A stretch of 64,000 nt of DNA, taken from assembly GCA_964636985.1 (NCBI GenBank), contig CAZWSX010000001.1, forward strand, positions 62,001-126,000, read 5' to 3'. The notes beneath the pieces are model-generated. The model did no database searches. It was not told where the DNA came from and worked only from the letters and a program-made list of their open reading frames with translations. Positions 17,801 to 27,179 of the stretch are shown piece after piece (position 1 is the stretch's first letter; each line of letters begins with the position of its first letter). The position numbers and the translations under genes are program-made. This DNA comes from CAZWSX01 sp964636985 (GTDB lineage Bacteria > Planctomycetota > Planctomycetia > Pirellulales > Pirellulaceae).

Positions 17801-18295
17801 TCAAGCCAATTCGCGCGGCTGCCACATGCTGATCAAGCGGCCGATCGTCGATCCGTCCAGGGCGCCCCAGCGATCGATCTGCAGTTCGATATGCGCGAGT
17901 GCGGCCGTTGTGAAGGGTTCGTAGCGGCGAATCAATTCTTCAAAGAACTCTTCAATCCCCGGGTTATGGGCGACGACGAGCACGCGGTGATGATCGCCCC
18001 CGGCAGCGGTTAATACGCGACGAAACTCAGTCGGACCCGCCATGTAGAGTTCGCCCGTCGTGAGGGTTTCTCCCCGATAACCACATTCGTCGGCGACTCT
18101 CTCGGCCGTGCGGCGGGCTCGTTTCGCAGTCGAAGAAAGAATCAGGTCGGGGATTAAGTTTTCATCGACCAGTAGTTTGCCCATGCGAGGCGCATCCTCT
18201 TTTCCTCGCTTGCTGAGAGGGCGATCGTGATCGTCGAGATTGGGATCATCCCAACCCGACTTGGCATGGCGCAGAAGCAAAAGAGTACGAGTCAT
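17801..18295 (-). CDS. sixA: SixA-like phosphohistidine phosphatase
   Basis: About 164-residue histidine phosphatase of the SixA branch. The catalytic R-H-A-K-S-G is at the N-terminus, followed by D-x-D-R-P-L-S-K-R-G, then S-S-T-A-K-R-A-R-R-T-A, and the second catalytic His in V-A-H-N-P-G-I-E-E. It would remove phosphate from phosphohistidine or small phospho-compounds in the cytoplasm. An ATG five codons upstream (18310) is possible; neither start has a clear ribosome site. It lies 58 bases downstream of ppk on the same strand, making a phosphate-metabolism block. Confidence 0.92.
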   Translation of the reverse strand: MTRTLLLLRHAKSGWDDPNLDDHDRPLSKRGKEDAPRMGKLLVDENLIPDLILSSTAKRARRTAERVADECGYRGETLTTGELYMAGPTEFRRVLTAAGGDHHRVLVVAHNPGIEEFFEELIRRYEPFTTAALAHIELQIDRWGALDGSTIGRLISMWQPRELA

Positions 18296-18353
18296 AGATA
18301 AGCAATTCATCAAACAGGAGTTGGGGTTGCGCGGGTCCGTTTCTTTTCAGGTC

Positions 18354-20486
18354 CTAGGTCTCTTCGGCACCCGGCGCGCGATGGGGTTCGAAAACGGCTC
18401 CGTCCTGGCGTTTGCTCTCGCTGGTGCGTTGCTCGGCCTGGTGTTGCAGAACTTCCTGGCTGCGGCTGGCCTTTTTTCGTCCGGACGCTTTCGCTCGCTT
18501 CCATTTGCCCTCGGGGCCCAGTCTTCGGCCTTTCACGTTATCGTCGAAGTAGGTGCCCAAGATCGAAATGAGCCGTCGACGCAGGTCGTTGTCTTCAACA
18601 GGAACCAACAACTCGATCCGCTTGTCGAGGTTACGCTGCATCCAGTCGGCGCTCGAAATGAAAACGCGGTTGTCACCGCCGTGATAGAAATGAAGAACGC
18701 GTGCGTGCTCCAAAAAGCGATCGACCACGCTGACCACTTCGATATTGTCGCTGACTCCCTTCAGGCCCGGCTTCAAGCAACAGATGCCGCGGATGTTGAG
18801 TCGAATCTTGACGCCTGCCTGGGAGGCTTCGTACAAGGCTGCGATCAATTCAGGATCGACGAGGGAGTTCATCTTCGCGACAATCTCGCCCCGCTCATCG
18901 TTGCGCGCGCGGAGGGTCTCGGCCTCGATCATATCGAGCAGCCGTTTGCGCAAGCCCAGCGGCGCCGCGGCGAGCTTGTGGAACCGGGGCGGCTGCGAAT
19001 AGCCTGTGATCGAGTGGAAGAAGCTGACGGCATCGCTGCCGAGTTCGTCATTGCTCGTCAGTAAACTTACGTCGCTGTAAATGCGGGACGTAGCTTCGTT
19101 GTAGTTGCCTGTTCCGAAGTGGACGTAACGAATAATCCCTTGCGGTTCGCGGCGGACCACAATGCAGATTTTGGCGTGCGTCTTGAGGCCTTTGATGCCG
19201 TAGATCACCTGCACGCCTGCTTGTTCGAGACTGCGAGCCCACTCGATGTTGCGGGCTTCGTCGAAACGTGCCTTCAATTCGACAATCGCGGTGACATACT
19301 TTCCAGCGCGTGCGGCCCGCGCTAACGCCGCCACGATCGGGCTGTTGCGGCTGGTGCGATACAGCGTTTGCTTGATCGCCAGCACATCGGGATCGACGGC
19401 GGCTTCCTCGACCAATCGCACCACCGGCGAAAAAGATTCGTACGGGTGGTAGAGCATAATGTCCCGCTTGGCGATCGCGGCGAACATGCTTTCGCCGGGC
19501 GGAGCGTCGGGGCTTTCCTGCGGAGTCCACACCGGATTTTTCAGGATGTCGAACCCGACGACGTCGCACAGTGGAAAAAACGCCGACAGATCGACCGGGC
19601 CGGGAGCCAGGAATACATCGCGATCGTCGAGGTAAAGCCGCTGCCTGAGAAAATCGACCATGGTCGCGCTGGCATGATTGGCCAGTTCGAGGCGCACGCA
19701 GTCGCTGCGTTTGCGCTGCTCCAGAATCTTCGACATGCCGGAGATCAAGTCAGGCGCCTGGTCTTCTTGCAGGCTCAAGTCGGCGTTGCGGGTGATGCGA
19801 AACGCGGCGGCCTCGGCGACGTCTTGCCCTGGGAAGAAGCGGCTCACAAAGTGGGCGACCACATCCTCGATCAAAACAAAGTTGTACCCCACGCCCGCTA
19901 CGGCCAAAAATCGCGGCACGCTGCGGCCCAGGGCGATCACGGCAAAACGATGACGCTCGGGCTCTTCGGCCGTGGGTTGCAAACGAACGCACAGGTGCAG
20001 CACCTGGTTGGCCAGCAGCGGAAGCTCGTCGTCCGCAATGGCTAGCGGAGTCAGGATCGAAAAGATCTCGCTATCGAACATCTGTTCGATCGGGCGGAGT
20101 TGCCGGTCGTTTAACTCGTGCATCCGCATCCGCCGAATCCCGGCGGCCGCGAGCTTGGGTTCGAGTTCGGCGTTGAAGCACTCGTACTGCTGAAGCAGCA
20201 TGTCGCGCACGCGTGCCGAGACTGCATCGAGCTGCTGCTCGGGCGACCAACCGCTGGGGTCGAGTTTGCGCTCTCCGCCTTGGGCGAGCAATTGAAGCCC
20301 GCCGACGCGGACCATGAAGAACTCGTCCAGATTCGACGAGGTAATGGCGAGAAACTTGAGCCGCTCGAGCAGCGGGAGCGAATCATCGCAGGCTTCGTCG
20401 AGAACGCGCTGATTGAATTCGATCCAACTCAATTCGCGGTTGATGTAGGCCAGTTTCTCGTTACTCATGGTGGCTTTGGTCGACAT
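18354..20486 (-). CDS. ppk: Polyphosphate kinase 1
   Basis: 710-residue PPK1 that polymerises ATP gamma-phosphate into polyphosphate. Conserved regions are the N-terminal R-E-L-S-W-I-E-F-N-Q-R-V-L, S-N-L-D-E-F-F-M-V-R, the autophosphorylated His at about H437 in L-K-T-H-A-K-I, then F-G-T-G-N-Y-N, and the second His region with S-S-A-D-W-M-Q-R-N-L-D-K-R. Full length with all family domains. The C-terminal ~50 residues are Lys/Arg/Glu-rich and extend beyond the core. It sits 16 bases after the ppx stop codon, so the two form an operon. Confidence 0.97.
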   Translation of the reverse strand: MSTKATMSNEKLAYINRELSWIEFNQRVLDEACDDSLPLLERLKFLAITSSNLDEFFMVRVGGLQLLAQGGERKLDPSGWSPEQQLDAVSARVRDMLLQQYECFNAELEPKLAAAGIRRMRMHELNDRQLRPIEQMFDSEIFSILTPLAIADDELPLLANQVLHLCVRLQPTAEEPERHRFAVIALGRSVPRFLAVAGVGYNFVLIEDVVAHFVSRFFPGQDVAEAAAFRITRNADLSLQEDQAPDLISGMSKILEQRKRSDCVRLELANHASATMVDFLRQRLYLDDRDVFLAPGPVDLSAFFPLCDVVGFDILKNPVWTPQESPDAPPGESMFAAIAKRDIMLYHPYESFSPVVRLVEEAAVDPDVLAIKQTLYRTSRNSPIVAALARAARAGKYVTAIVELKARFDEARNIEWARSLEQAGVQVIYGIKGLKTHAKICIVVRREPQGIIRYVHFGTGNYNEATSRIYSDVSLLTSNDELGSDAVSFFHSITGYSQPPRFHKLAAAPLGLRKRLLDMIEAETLRARNDERGEIVAKMNSLVDPELIAALYEASQAGVKIRLNIRGICCLKPGLKGVSDNIEVVSVVDRFLEHARVLHFYHGGDNRVFISSADWMQRNLDKRIELLVPVEDNDLRRRLISILGTYFDDNVKGRRLGPEGKWKRAKASGRKKASRSQEVLQHQAEQRTSESKRQDGAVFEPHRAPGAEET

Positions 20487-20502
20487 GGTTTGCCCGCTTC
20501 GA

Positions 20503-22092
20503 TTATCGCCGCATCATGCGTAGCAAGACGGGGACGCCGAACGTTTCTTCAAAAAGGCCTGCATTTTGCCGCAAGGCAAGTTGCTCGATCGAAAGGTCCT
20601 CGACCATCGGGATACCGATCACGAGCCGCGAATCCTCCATGGTGCAGCGCAAGTTGTGGATTCGTTGACTGCGGCTCTCGTCGAGCGCAATCGCGACGCG
20701 CAACATGGCGGCCATCTTGGCGACGGCCACGCGCTCATCGCGTTCGAGCGTGTTGTAGCCCTCGTGAGTCGGTTGCGGCGAAGCGCGGCGGTGATACCTC
20801 GCCACGAGCGCCGTTAGCAATTGATCCTTACGTGCCAAGCCAAATAGCTCGGCGTTGCGGATCAGGTACATCGCGTGCTTGTGGTGGCTGCGAACGCCGA
20901 CGTAAAGGCCGATTTCGTGCAGCAGCGCCGCGGTGTGCAGGATGGTTTCGTATCGCTCGTCGAGTTGGTGTTCGTCGCGCAGTTGCTGGAACAGTTGATT
21001 GCAAAGCAGGCCTACGTGGACGGCGTGTTCTTGATCGAAGTGGTATTTTTTTCCGAGATCGATCGCCGAGCGTTCGATTTGCCGCGCGAACTCCTTCGAC
21101 CAGATCGAGCCCCGCGCCATTTCCTTGAGGAGGCCGTCGCGAAGGTTCGCCGTGGTGACGGTGATTTCCTCGACCTTCAGTGACTCGGCCAGCGACAGGT
21201 AGGCCGACATCGCTGGTCCGAGCGTCTCGGCATCGGCGAACGAAAGCCCTTTCCCTTCGTAGGCAGCCATCAATTCGTCTTCGGACTGGGTCGATACCTT
21301 CCGCGCGATCGCCGCGAATTTTCCAATCGGGATTCGCAGCGGGTCTTCCTGGTTCCAGTCGGGATAGAGGATGTGGGCGGCGAAGCGCATGTCGCCTCCC
21401 ATGGCCACCAGTTCGAATTCGCCGTCGTGCGGCGTGGCGGCACAGATCTGTTCGACGCTCCGCCGGATTTGCGACTCGAGCAAGTTTCGTAGCTTCGCCG
21501 CGGGGGCTCGGTAATGCTCGAACGTTTCGCGAAGGCGGATCGAGCCCAACCGGAAACTGTGGGCGTAAATGACGTCGCCCCCTTTAACCACGATGACTTC
21601 GGTGCTGCCGCCACCCACTTCAACGACAATCGCCGCGCGATCCGTAAGTCCGAGTTGTCGCAATTCCGGTTGAATGCCCAGGAACGTGACGCGATTGACT
21701 TCGGCCTCATCGAGCGGTTCCACCTGGAGCCCGGTGGCGATGTAGATGCGATCCAGAAAGGCCAACCGATTGGATGCTTCGCGCACGGCGCTGGTGGCCA
21801 CGACACGAATGTTCTCGATCCCGCCGACCTGGTACTCGCGAAGGATTCGGCGGTAGCTTCGCAGCGCGCGGACACAGTCCTCGATGGTTCCCTTGGAAAT
21901 GGCTCCGCGGGTGAAGGTGTCTTTACCCAGGTCGACGCGCTGCGAAAGAGTTTCCAGCGTGCGAACTTCCCCCTCAGCGTGGATCTCGCCTATGGCCATG
22001 CGAATGCTCGTAGTACCGATATCAATAACCGCCACCTGCCGCGTACTACGCGGCATCGGGGTAATCGAAGGTTCGTTCGGCATGCTGCTCAT
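20503..22092 (-). CDS. ppx: Exopolyphosphatase / guanosine pentaphosphatase (Ppx/GppA)
   Basis: About 529 residues. N-terminal ASKHA ATPase-like domain: V-A-V-I-D-I-G-T-T-S-I-R-M, V-V-A-T-S-A-V-R-E-A-S-N-R, V-V-E-V-G-G-G-S-T-E. The C-terminal HD-like domain has H-T-A-A-L-L-H-E-I-G and H-K-H-A-M-Y-L-I. It hydrolyses polyphosphate chains and possibly pppGpp. The frame stays open far upstream but the homologous part begins at ATG 22092. Pairing with ppk is common and suggests control of polyphosphate level. Confidence 0.95.
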   Translation of the reverse strand: MSSMPNEPSITPMPRSTRQVAVIDIGTTSIRMAIGEIHAEGEVRTLETLSQRVDLGKDTFTRGAISKGTIEDCVRALRSYRRILREYQVGGIENIRVVATSAVREASNRLAFLDRIYIATGLQVEPLDEAEVNRVTFLGIQPELRQLGLTDRAAIVVEVGGGSTEVIVVKGGDVIYAHSFRLGSIRLRETFEHYRAPAAKLRNLLESQIRRSVEQICAATPHDGEFELVAMGGDMRFAAHILYPDWNQEDPLRIPIGKFAAIARKVSTQSEDELMAAYEGKGLSFADAETLGPAMSAYLSLAESLKVEEITVTTANLRDGLLKEMARGSIWSKEFARQIERSAIDLGKKYHFDQEHAVHVGLLCNQLFQQLRDEHQLDERYETILHTAALLHEIGLYVGVRSHHKHAMYLIRNAELFGLARKDQLLTALVARYHRRASPQPTHEGYNTLERDERVAVAKMAAMLRVAIALDESRSQRIHNLRCTMEDSRLVIGIPMVEDLSIEQLALRQNAGLFEETFGVPVLLRMMRR

Positions 22093-22145
22093 GGACGGTA
22101 CCAGGCGAAGCGAGTTTTGCGTCGCTACTAATTCTTTTTGCGGCG

Positions 22146-23147
22146 CTAATTTGTTTTGGGTTCCTCGAGGGCTGCTTTGGCCCATGCCGCAGCGCCGCGA
22201 AAACCGGCATCGTCTCCCAATCTCGCTGCAACAATTTTCATCCCCTTGGCGAACGACGGCATGACCCGGTCGGCAGCGGCTTTTTCTACTTCGCGTACGA
22301 TGAGATCGGGCATCGCTTCGACAAGCCCGCCTCCCAGGACCACCACATCCGGCGCCAGCAAGTTGGCGACGTCGCCAATCGTGCCACCGAGAAAACCTGC
22401 TGCGCGCACGACAATTCGTTCGATCGCGGCGTCGCCTGCTTTGATCGATTCGGCAAGCTGTCCGCTGCGAATGTCGGCGAGATCGGTCCCTGCGAGCTTG
22501 AGCAACTCGGGAGCTTCGCCACGATAGGCTGCCTTCGCCGCTTCGGCCGCGATCGCCAGACGGCTGGCTTCGGTTTCGAGACAGCCGAAACGTCCACAGC
22601 CGCAAAGGCGTCCCTGCGGCATGACTCGCATGTGACCTATTTCCAGGCACGAGAACTGTTTGCCGCGGAAGATTTTCCCTTCGTAGACAAAGCCGCCGCC
22701 GATGCCCGTTCCGGGGAAGACTCCCAGCACTGCCCGTGACCCTTTGCCGGCGCCGAACTTGTACTCGCCGTACACTCCCGCATCGACGTCGTTGGCGATC
22801 ACGGCCGGGCAGCCAAACTCCGCTTCAAGAATTTCTTTGAGCTTGACGTTTTTCCAACCGAGGTTGGCGGATTCGAGAATGACGCCCTTATCGAGATCAA
22901 TTGCCCCGGGGCAGCCCACGCCGATTCCGGCGAGTTGATGCTTGCCGATGCCCGACTCTTCCAGAACTTGCCGGATGGTCTCGGTGATCCGATCGACGCC
23001 CGACTTAGCGCCTTCGTTTCCTTTGGTCTTGCGCCGCTTCCTGGCGAGTGGCTCGAACTTTGCGTCGCAGACAGCGCAAAGCATTTTGGTGCCACCAAGA
23101 TCGAACCCAATCCATTTATCCCGCACGACTTTGGTTACTTCCGCCAT
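22146..23147 (-). CDS. ROK-family sugar kinase (probable glucokinase)
   Basis: 333 residues. N-terminal phosphate-binding D-L-G-G-T-K, then G-V-G-C-P-G-A-I-D, N-D-V-D-A-G-V-Y-G-E, the G-T-G-I-G-G loop, and the ROK zinc motif G-H-M-R-V with C-G-C-G-R-F-G-C-L-E. The E-x-G-H and four-Cys pattern match ROK glucokinases/glucomannokinases. ATG 23147 fits the family start; an in-frame extension would run into a palindromic repeat. It ends 53 bases before ppx on the same strand. Confidence 0.93.
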   Translation of the reverse strand: MAEVTKVVRDKWIGFDLGGTKMLCAVCDAKFEPLARKRRKTKGNEGAKSGVDRITETIRQVLEESGIGKHQLAGIGVGCPGAIDLDKGVILESANLGWKNVKLKEILEAEFGCPAVIANDVDAGVYGEYKFGAGKGSRAVLGVFPGTGIGGGFVYEGKIFRGKQFSCLEIGHMRVMPQGRLCGCGRFGCLETEASRLAIAAEAAKAAYRGEAPELLKLAGTDLADIRSGQLAESIKAGDAAIERIVVRAAGFLGGTIGDVANLLAPDVVVLGGGLVEAMPDLIVREVEKAAADRVMPSFAKGMKIVAARLGDDAGFRGAAAWAKAALEEPKTN

Positions 23148-23276
23148 CACTGTGGACCCGGCGCCTGAGAAACGCGTTTTCCGACCGCAAGTAACGCCAG
23201 AATAGTCGAACGGCGCCGATTCATCGACGGGCCTAGGATAGCCCTCGCTCGGTAAGCCGGATAATCGTGTCGGGCA

Positions 23277-23301
23277 CACTGGCGTCTGAGGGACGCCAGT
23301 G
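23277..23301. repeat. 25-base palindromic repeat, family A
   Basis: cactggcgtc / tgagg / gacgccagtg, followed by ccaccc. It lies between gatB and the ROK kinase gene. The same unit occurs at 39975, 44216 and 47738, and in variant form at 6331. Confidence 0.9.
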
Positions 23302-23321
23302 CCACCCTTTGCTAATTGCGC

Positions 23322-24812
23322 CTACATCTTGGCGATAATCTCGAGACACACTTCCTTAACATCGCCGGGCAGGATATTGGGGTTCTTTTTCTTCGCTTGC
23401 CCAATTAGCGACATCACGGCCTGTTGCTTGCCGCCCTTCACATCGGCCACGATTTTGGGATTGGCGGCGACCAATTCGCGGCACAGCGCCTCGATTTCCC
23501 CGCGGTCGACTTTTTCGATCCCGAGCGCCTTCATGGTGTCGGCGACCGATTGCTTCGTTTCCACCATTGTGTTGAAAACGTCCTTCGACCGGGTGACTTC
23601 CAGTTCCCCGCCGCTGACCTTTTTGATCAGTTCCGCCAAAGCGGGCGCGGCAACCGGGAACTCCTGGAGAGTCCAACCCTTTTCGTTAAGGGTTCTCAAC
23701 ACTTCTTGTTGGACGAAATTGCTGGCCCGCTTTCCGTCGCCAGAAAGCTTCGCCGTTTGCTCGTAGTACTCGACGAGCCCTCTGGAACCAGATTCGGCGG
23801 CCTGGCTCACGATCACGTCGGCATCGTAGAGCGGTATCGAGTAAGCCTTTTGGAGTCGTTCTCGAATCGCGGCCGGCAATTCACACATCGATTTCTTTAC
23901 TGCCTCGACTTCCTCGGGCTTCACGGTGACCGGGTTCAGGTCGGGCTCGGGGAAGTAGCGGTAGTCGCTCGATTCTTCCTTGTGCCGCTGGGCCAGGGTC
24001 TTGCCCGAGGGATCGTCCCAGCCGCGGGTTTGCTTGGGAACTTGCCCTAGCGTTTGACCGGTTTCTTTCCAAACTTCGTACTGCCGTGTTGCTTCGTAGG
24101 CGACAGCCCGCTCGACGCCGCGAAAGCTGTTAAGGTTTTTGATCTCGACGATGGGAGTCTTCTTCACGCCGTCGGGTGTTTGGATGTGCAGGTTGACGTT
24201 CGCATCGACTCGCAGGCTCCCTTCCTGCATGTTGCAGTCGCTGACGTTCAGATACGTCAAAATCAGCTTGAGTTCGTTGAGGTAGGCCTTCGCCTCCTTG
24301 GGCGAACGCATGTCGGGCGCGCTGACGATCTCAAGCAGCGGCGTGCACGCGCGGTTCAAGTCGATCCGCGTATCGGCCTTGCCCGCGACTTCGTCGTGCA
24401 AGCTTTTGCCGGCGTCCTCTTCCAAGTGGGCGCGGATGATGCCGACCCGTTTCGAGGCGAATTCCCCCTTCACGTCGAAGATTTCGAGCCAGCCGTTTTG
24501 CGACATTGGCAAGTCGTACTGGCTGATCTGATATCCCTTGGGGAGGTCGGGATAATAGTAGTTTTTGCGGTCCCACTTGGTGAAGGCGGGGATTTCGCAG
24601 TTGAGGGCGACGGCCGCTTCCATGCCAAGGCGGAAGGCCTCGCGGTTCATCACCGGCATGGCGCCGGGCAAACCGATGCAAACGGGGCACGTTTGCGTGT
24701 TGGCGGGCGCGCCGTACTTGGTGCTGCACCGGCAGAACAACTTCGTTTGGGTTTGAAGTTGGACGTGCGTCTCGAGGCCGATGATGATCTCGTAAGGATG
24801 TTCTGCGCTCAT
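23322..24812 (-). CDS. gatB: Aspartyl/glutamyl-tRNA amidotransferase subunit B
   Basis: About 496 residues. GatB catalytic cradle and tail domain: I-I-I-G-L-E-T-H-V-Q-L near the start, the zinc-binding C-R-C-S and C-P-V-C-I-G-L-P-G residues, K-N-Y-Y-Y-P-D-L-P-K-G-Y-Q, then the C-terminal YqeY-like helical domain. GatCAB converts Glu-tRNA(Gln) and Asp-tRNA(Asn) to the amidated forms. ATG 24812 overlaps the gatA stop codon by four bases (ATGA), which fixes the start and shows translational coupling. Confidence 0.97.
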   Translation of the reverse strand: MSAEHPYEIIIGLETHVQLQTQTKLFCRCSTKYGAPANTQTCPVCIGLPGAMPVMNREAFRLGMEAAVALNCEIPAFTKWDRKNYYYPDLPKGYQISQYDLPMSQNGWLEIFDVKGEFASKRVGIIRAHLEEDAGKSLHDEVAGKADTRIDLNRACTPLLEIVSAPDMRSPKEAKAYLNELKLILTYLNVSDCNMQEGSLRVDANVNLHIQTPDGVKKTPIVEIKNLNSFRGVERAVAYEATRQYEVWKETGQTLGQVPKQTRGWDDPSGKTLAQRHKEESSDYRYFPEPDLNPVTVKPEEVEAVKKSMCELPAAIRERLQKAYSIPLYDADVIVSQAAESGSRGLVEYYEQTAKLSGDGKRASNFVQQEVLRTLNEKGWTLQEFPVAAPALAELIKKVSGGELEVTRSKDVFNTMVETKQSVADTMKALGIEKVDRGEIEALCRELVAANPKIVADVKGGKQQAVMSLIGQAKKKNPNILPGDVKEVCLEIIAKM

Positions 24813-26356
24813 GCGAGGACGGGCCTCCGCGTATGCCAATCGGTCGCTTGTTGAAACATGTGGGCGGCTTGAAGCATTCGCTCTTCGTCGAAGGGACGTC
24901 CCTGCAATTGCAAGCCGATCGGCAGGCCGCTCTTGGTGAATCCGCACGGATGCGACAAACCAGGGATGCCGGCCAGGTTGGCCGTTACCGTGTACAGGTC
25001 TTCGAGGTAGAGCGAGAGCGGGTCGTTCGATTTTTCGCCGATCTTGAACGCAGGCGACGGAGTCGTTGGCCCGACGACGAAATCGACCTTCTTGAAGGCC
25101 TCGTCGAAGTCGTTGCGAATCAGCCGTCGCACTTGCAGTGCTTTTTTGTAGTAGGCGTCGTAGTAACCTGCGCTCAGCGTGTAGGTGCCGAGCATGATGC
25201 GGCGCTGGACTTCGGGACCGAAGCCCTCTGCCCTGCTCTTTCGGTAGAGTCGAACGAGTGGTGAATCGAGGTTGGCGAGTTCTTTTGCTTTTGAGGCGCC
25301 TGCTTTGCGAAGTTCTTCGGCTTCGGCGGCTAGCTCCTGGAGCATCGCTTCTTCGTTGCAGCGATGGCCGTAGTGAACGCCGTCGTAGCGGGCCAAGTTA
25401 CTGCTGGCTTCGCTCGGCGCGATGATGTAGTACGTCGCGATCCCGTACTTACTGTGGGGCAGCGACAATTCCTCGACCGTGGCTCCGAGCTTCTTGTAGA
25501 CCTCGACCGCTGCCTTGGTGGCGGCTGCGATTTCTTCGTTGAGTCCTGCGCCGAAGTGCTCTTTCACCAGGCCGATCTTCAGACCCTTGAGAGGTTGGCC
25601 GATCGACTGTGAGTACTTGGGAACGGCGATGTCGGCCGAAGTGGAATCGTGCGAGTCCTTGCCGGCGATCGCTTCGAGGAGCAGCGCCGCATCGGCGGCG
25701 GTCCAGCCCATCGGGCCGACCTGGTCGAGGCTGCTGGCAAATGCGATCAGGCCGTAGCGGCTCACGCGGCCATAGGTTGGCTTGAGCCCCGTCACACCGC
25801 ACAAAGCGGCGGGCTGGCGGATCGAACCGCCGGTGTCGGTACCGATTGAAAGGGGCGCCATCGATGCCGCGAGAGCAGCCGCAGCGCCGCCGCTGGAACC
25901 ACCAGGAACGCGCGAGACGTCCCATGGATTGCCCGTCTTCTGGTAGGCGGAGTTTTCGGTGGAGCCCCCCATCGCGAACTCGTCCATGTTCGTCTTGCCG
26001 ATCAATACGGCATCGGCCGCCTTGAGCTTGGCAATCACCGTCGCGTCGTACGGCGGGACGAAGTTTTCGAGCATCTTCGAGGCGCAGGTCGTCTTCCAAC
26101 CTTGCGTGCACAACACGTCTTTGATGGCGACCGGCAGGCCACCAAGCAATCCCACGCTTTGGCCCTTGGCCCGGCGCTCGTCAATTTCTTTGGCTTTTGC
26201 GAGAGCCGCATCGGGATCGACGTTTAGAAAAGCGCCGATCGTCTTATCGTGCTTGGCGATCTGGTCGAGATATGCCGCCGTCAATTCGCGGCTGGAGACT
26301 TTTTTTGCCTGCAGGTCGGCAAGAAGGGATACGGCCGTTTGCTGAAGAATGCTCAT
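24809..26356 (-). CDS. gatA: Aspartyl/glutamyl-tRNA amidotransferase subunit A
   Basis: 515 residues, amidase-signature enzyme that releases ammonia from glutamine for GatB. The Ser-cisSer-Lys catalytic triad is in the expected places: Lys in A-I-K-D-V-L, and Ser residues in G-G-S-S-G-G-A and D-T-G-G-S-I-R-Q-P-A. Full length. It overlaps gatB by four bases. gatC is upstream on the same strand but separated by a 228-base gap that contains two hairpin repeats. Confidence 0.97.
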   Translation of the reverse strand: MSILQQTAVSLLADLQAKKVSSRELTAAYLDQIAKHDKTIGAFLNVDPDAALAKAKEIDERRAKGQSVGLLGGLPVAIKDVLCTQGWKTTCASKMLENFVPPYDATVIAKLKAADAVLIGKTNMDEFAMGGSTENSAYQKTGNPWDVSRVPGGSSGGAAAALAASMAPLSIGTDTGGSIRQPAALCGVTGLKPTYGRVSRYGLIAFASSLDQVGPMGWTAADAALLLEAIAGKDSHDSTSADIAVPKYSQSIGQPLKGLKIGLVKEHFGAGLNEEIAAATKAAVEVYKKLGATVEELSLPHSKYGIATYYIIAPSEASSNLARYDGVHYGHRCNEEAMLQELAAEAEELRKAGASKAKELANLDSPLVRLYRKSRAEGFGPEVQRRIMLGTYTLSAGYYDAYYKKALQVRRLIRNDFDEAFKKVDFVVGPTTPSPAFKIGEKSNDPLSLYLEDLYTVTANLAGIPGLSHPCGFTKSGLPIGLQLQGRPFDEERMLQAAHMFQQATDWHTRRPVLA

Positions 26357-26431
26357 GGGTAACTAATGGCAAAACCCAATCGAAAACCGCACTGCGCGGC
26401 AGCAATATCGTACCAAAAAGGAACTCTCGTA

Positions 26432-26574
26432 GGACCGCTCTCCCGAGCGGTCCGGGGAGAACGTCGCGCTATGGTCTCAGTCAGGAGTGCAGGACTGTCT
26501 GCGCGCGGACACTACCGATAATGCCACCTCTTTGATTGGGCAGACGCTACCTTGTGCGACTCGGGAGAGTCGCA
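26432..26574. repeat. Two hairpin repeats between gatC and gatA
   Basis: First hairpin: ggaccgctc-tccc-gagcggtcc at 26432-26453, perfect 9-bp stem. Second: tgcgactc-ggga-gagtcgca at 26555-26574, perfect 8-bp stem. Both end the left arm with CTC, start the right arm with GAG and have complementary four-base loops, so they look like members of one class of small intergenic hairpins. Confidence 0.7.
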
Positions 26575-26584
26575 CCACTGGAGG

Positions 26585-26875
26585 CTACTCGCCGAGCACG
26601 GCCGGAACGCGGTAGCATTCCGAATCGCGCTTGGGGGCATTGGATAAAGCGGCCTCGCGAGAGAGACTGGCCGCTACGACATCATCGGCAAAGACGTTTC
26701 GCATTTCGAGCGCGTGGGCCATTGGCTCGACGTTGGTCGTATCGAGCTCGCCTAACTGCTCGACGTACCCGACGATTCGGCCGAGCTGTTCGGTCATTTT
26801 GGAAAGTTGCGCGTCGTTCAGGAGCAATCGCCCTAGCAGCGCAACTTTTTCCACATCTTTTTGTTCGAGCGACAT
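26585..26875 (-). CDS. gatC: Aspartyl/glutamyl-tRNA amidotransferase subunit C
   Basis: 96 residues, the small GatC subunit that wraps around GatA. Family motifs: K-V-A-L-L-G-R-L-L-L, L-G-R-I-V-G-Y-V-E-Q-L-G-E-L-D-T, V-E-P-M-A-H-A-L, and L-R-x-D-like M-R-N-V-F-A-D-D. It lies 22 bases after rpmB and ahead of gatA and gatB in transcription order. Confidence 0.95.
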   Translation of the reverse strand: MSLEQKDVEKVALLGRLLLNDAQLSKMTEQLGRIVGYVEQLGELDTTNVEPMAHALEMRNVFADDVVAASLSREAALSNAPKRDSECYRVPAVLGE

Positions 26876-26897
26876 GGCGATCGTCTCGTTGGAGTGG

Positions 26898-27179
26898 CTA
26901 CTTCTTCGCGCCGCCGACGGCCACTGGCAGCTTGAAAGGAGCTTGCTTCACCACGCGGCGGACGGCGCCACCACGGATGCAGCGGGTGCAAACGCGAACG
27001 GTCTTGTGCGTTCCGTTGGGCAGAACCGCCTTCACGGTTTGCAGGTTCGGCTTAAATTCGCGGCGCGTGATGCCGGTGACCTTGGTACCGACCCCGCCCA
27101 AGTACTTCGCCTTACCGCGGGTCTCGATCTGATTGCCGCGCGAAGCCTTCTTTCCACACGTCTCGCATACCCAAGCCAT
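26898..27179 (-). CDS. rpmB: 50S ribosomal protein bL28, zinc-binding form
   Basis: 93-residue bL28. It keeps the C-x-x-C pair near the N-terminus (C-E-T-C-G-K-K) and a second pair (C-T-R-C), so it is the cysteine-containing C+ form. R-R-E-F-K-P-N-L-Q and the V-R-V-C-T-R-C-I-R motif are typical. ATG 27179 gives the expected start. Followed by gatC on the same strand. Confidence 0.93.
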   Translation of the reverse strand: MAWVCETCGKKASRGNQIETRGKAKYLGGVGTKVTGITRREFKPNLQTVKAVLPNGTHKTVRVCTRCIRGGAVRRVVKQAPFKLPVAVGGAKK

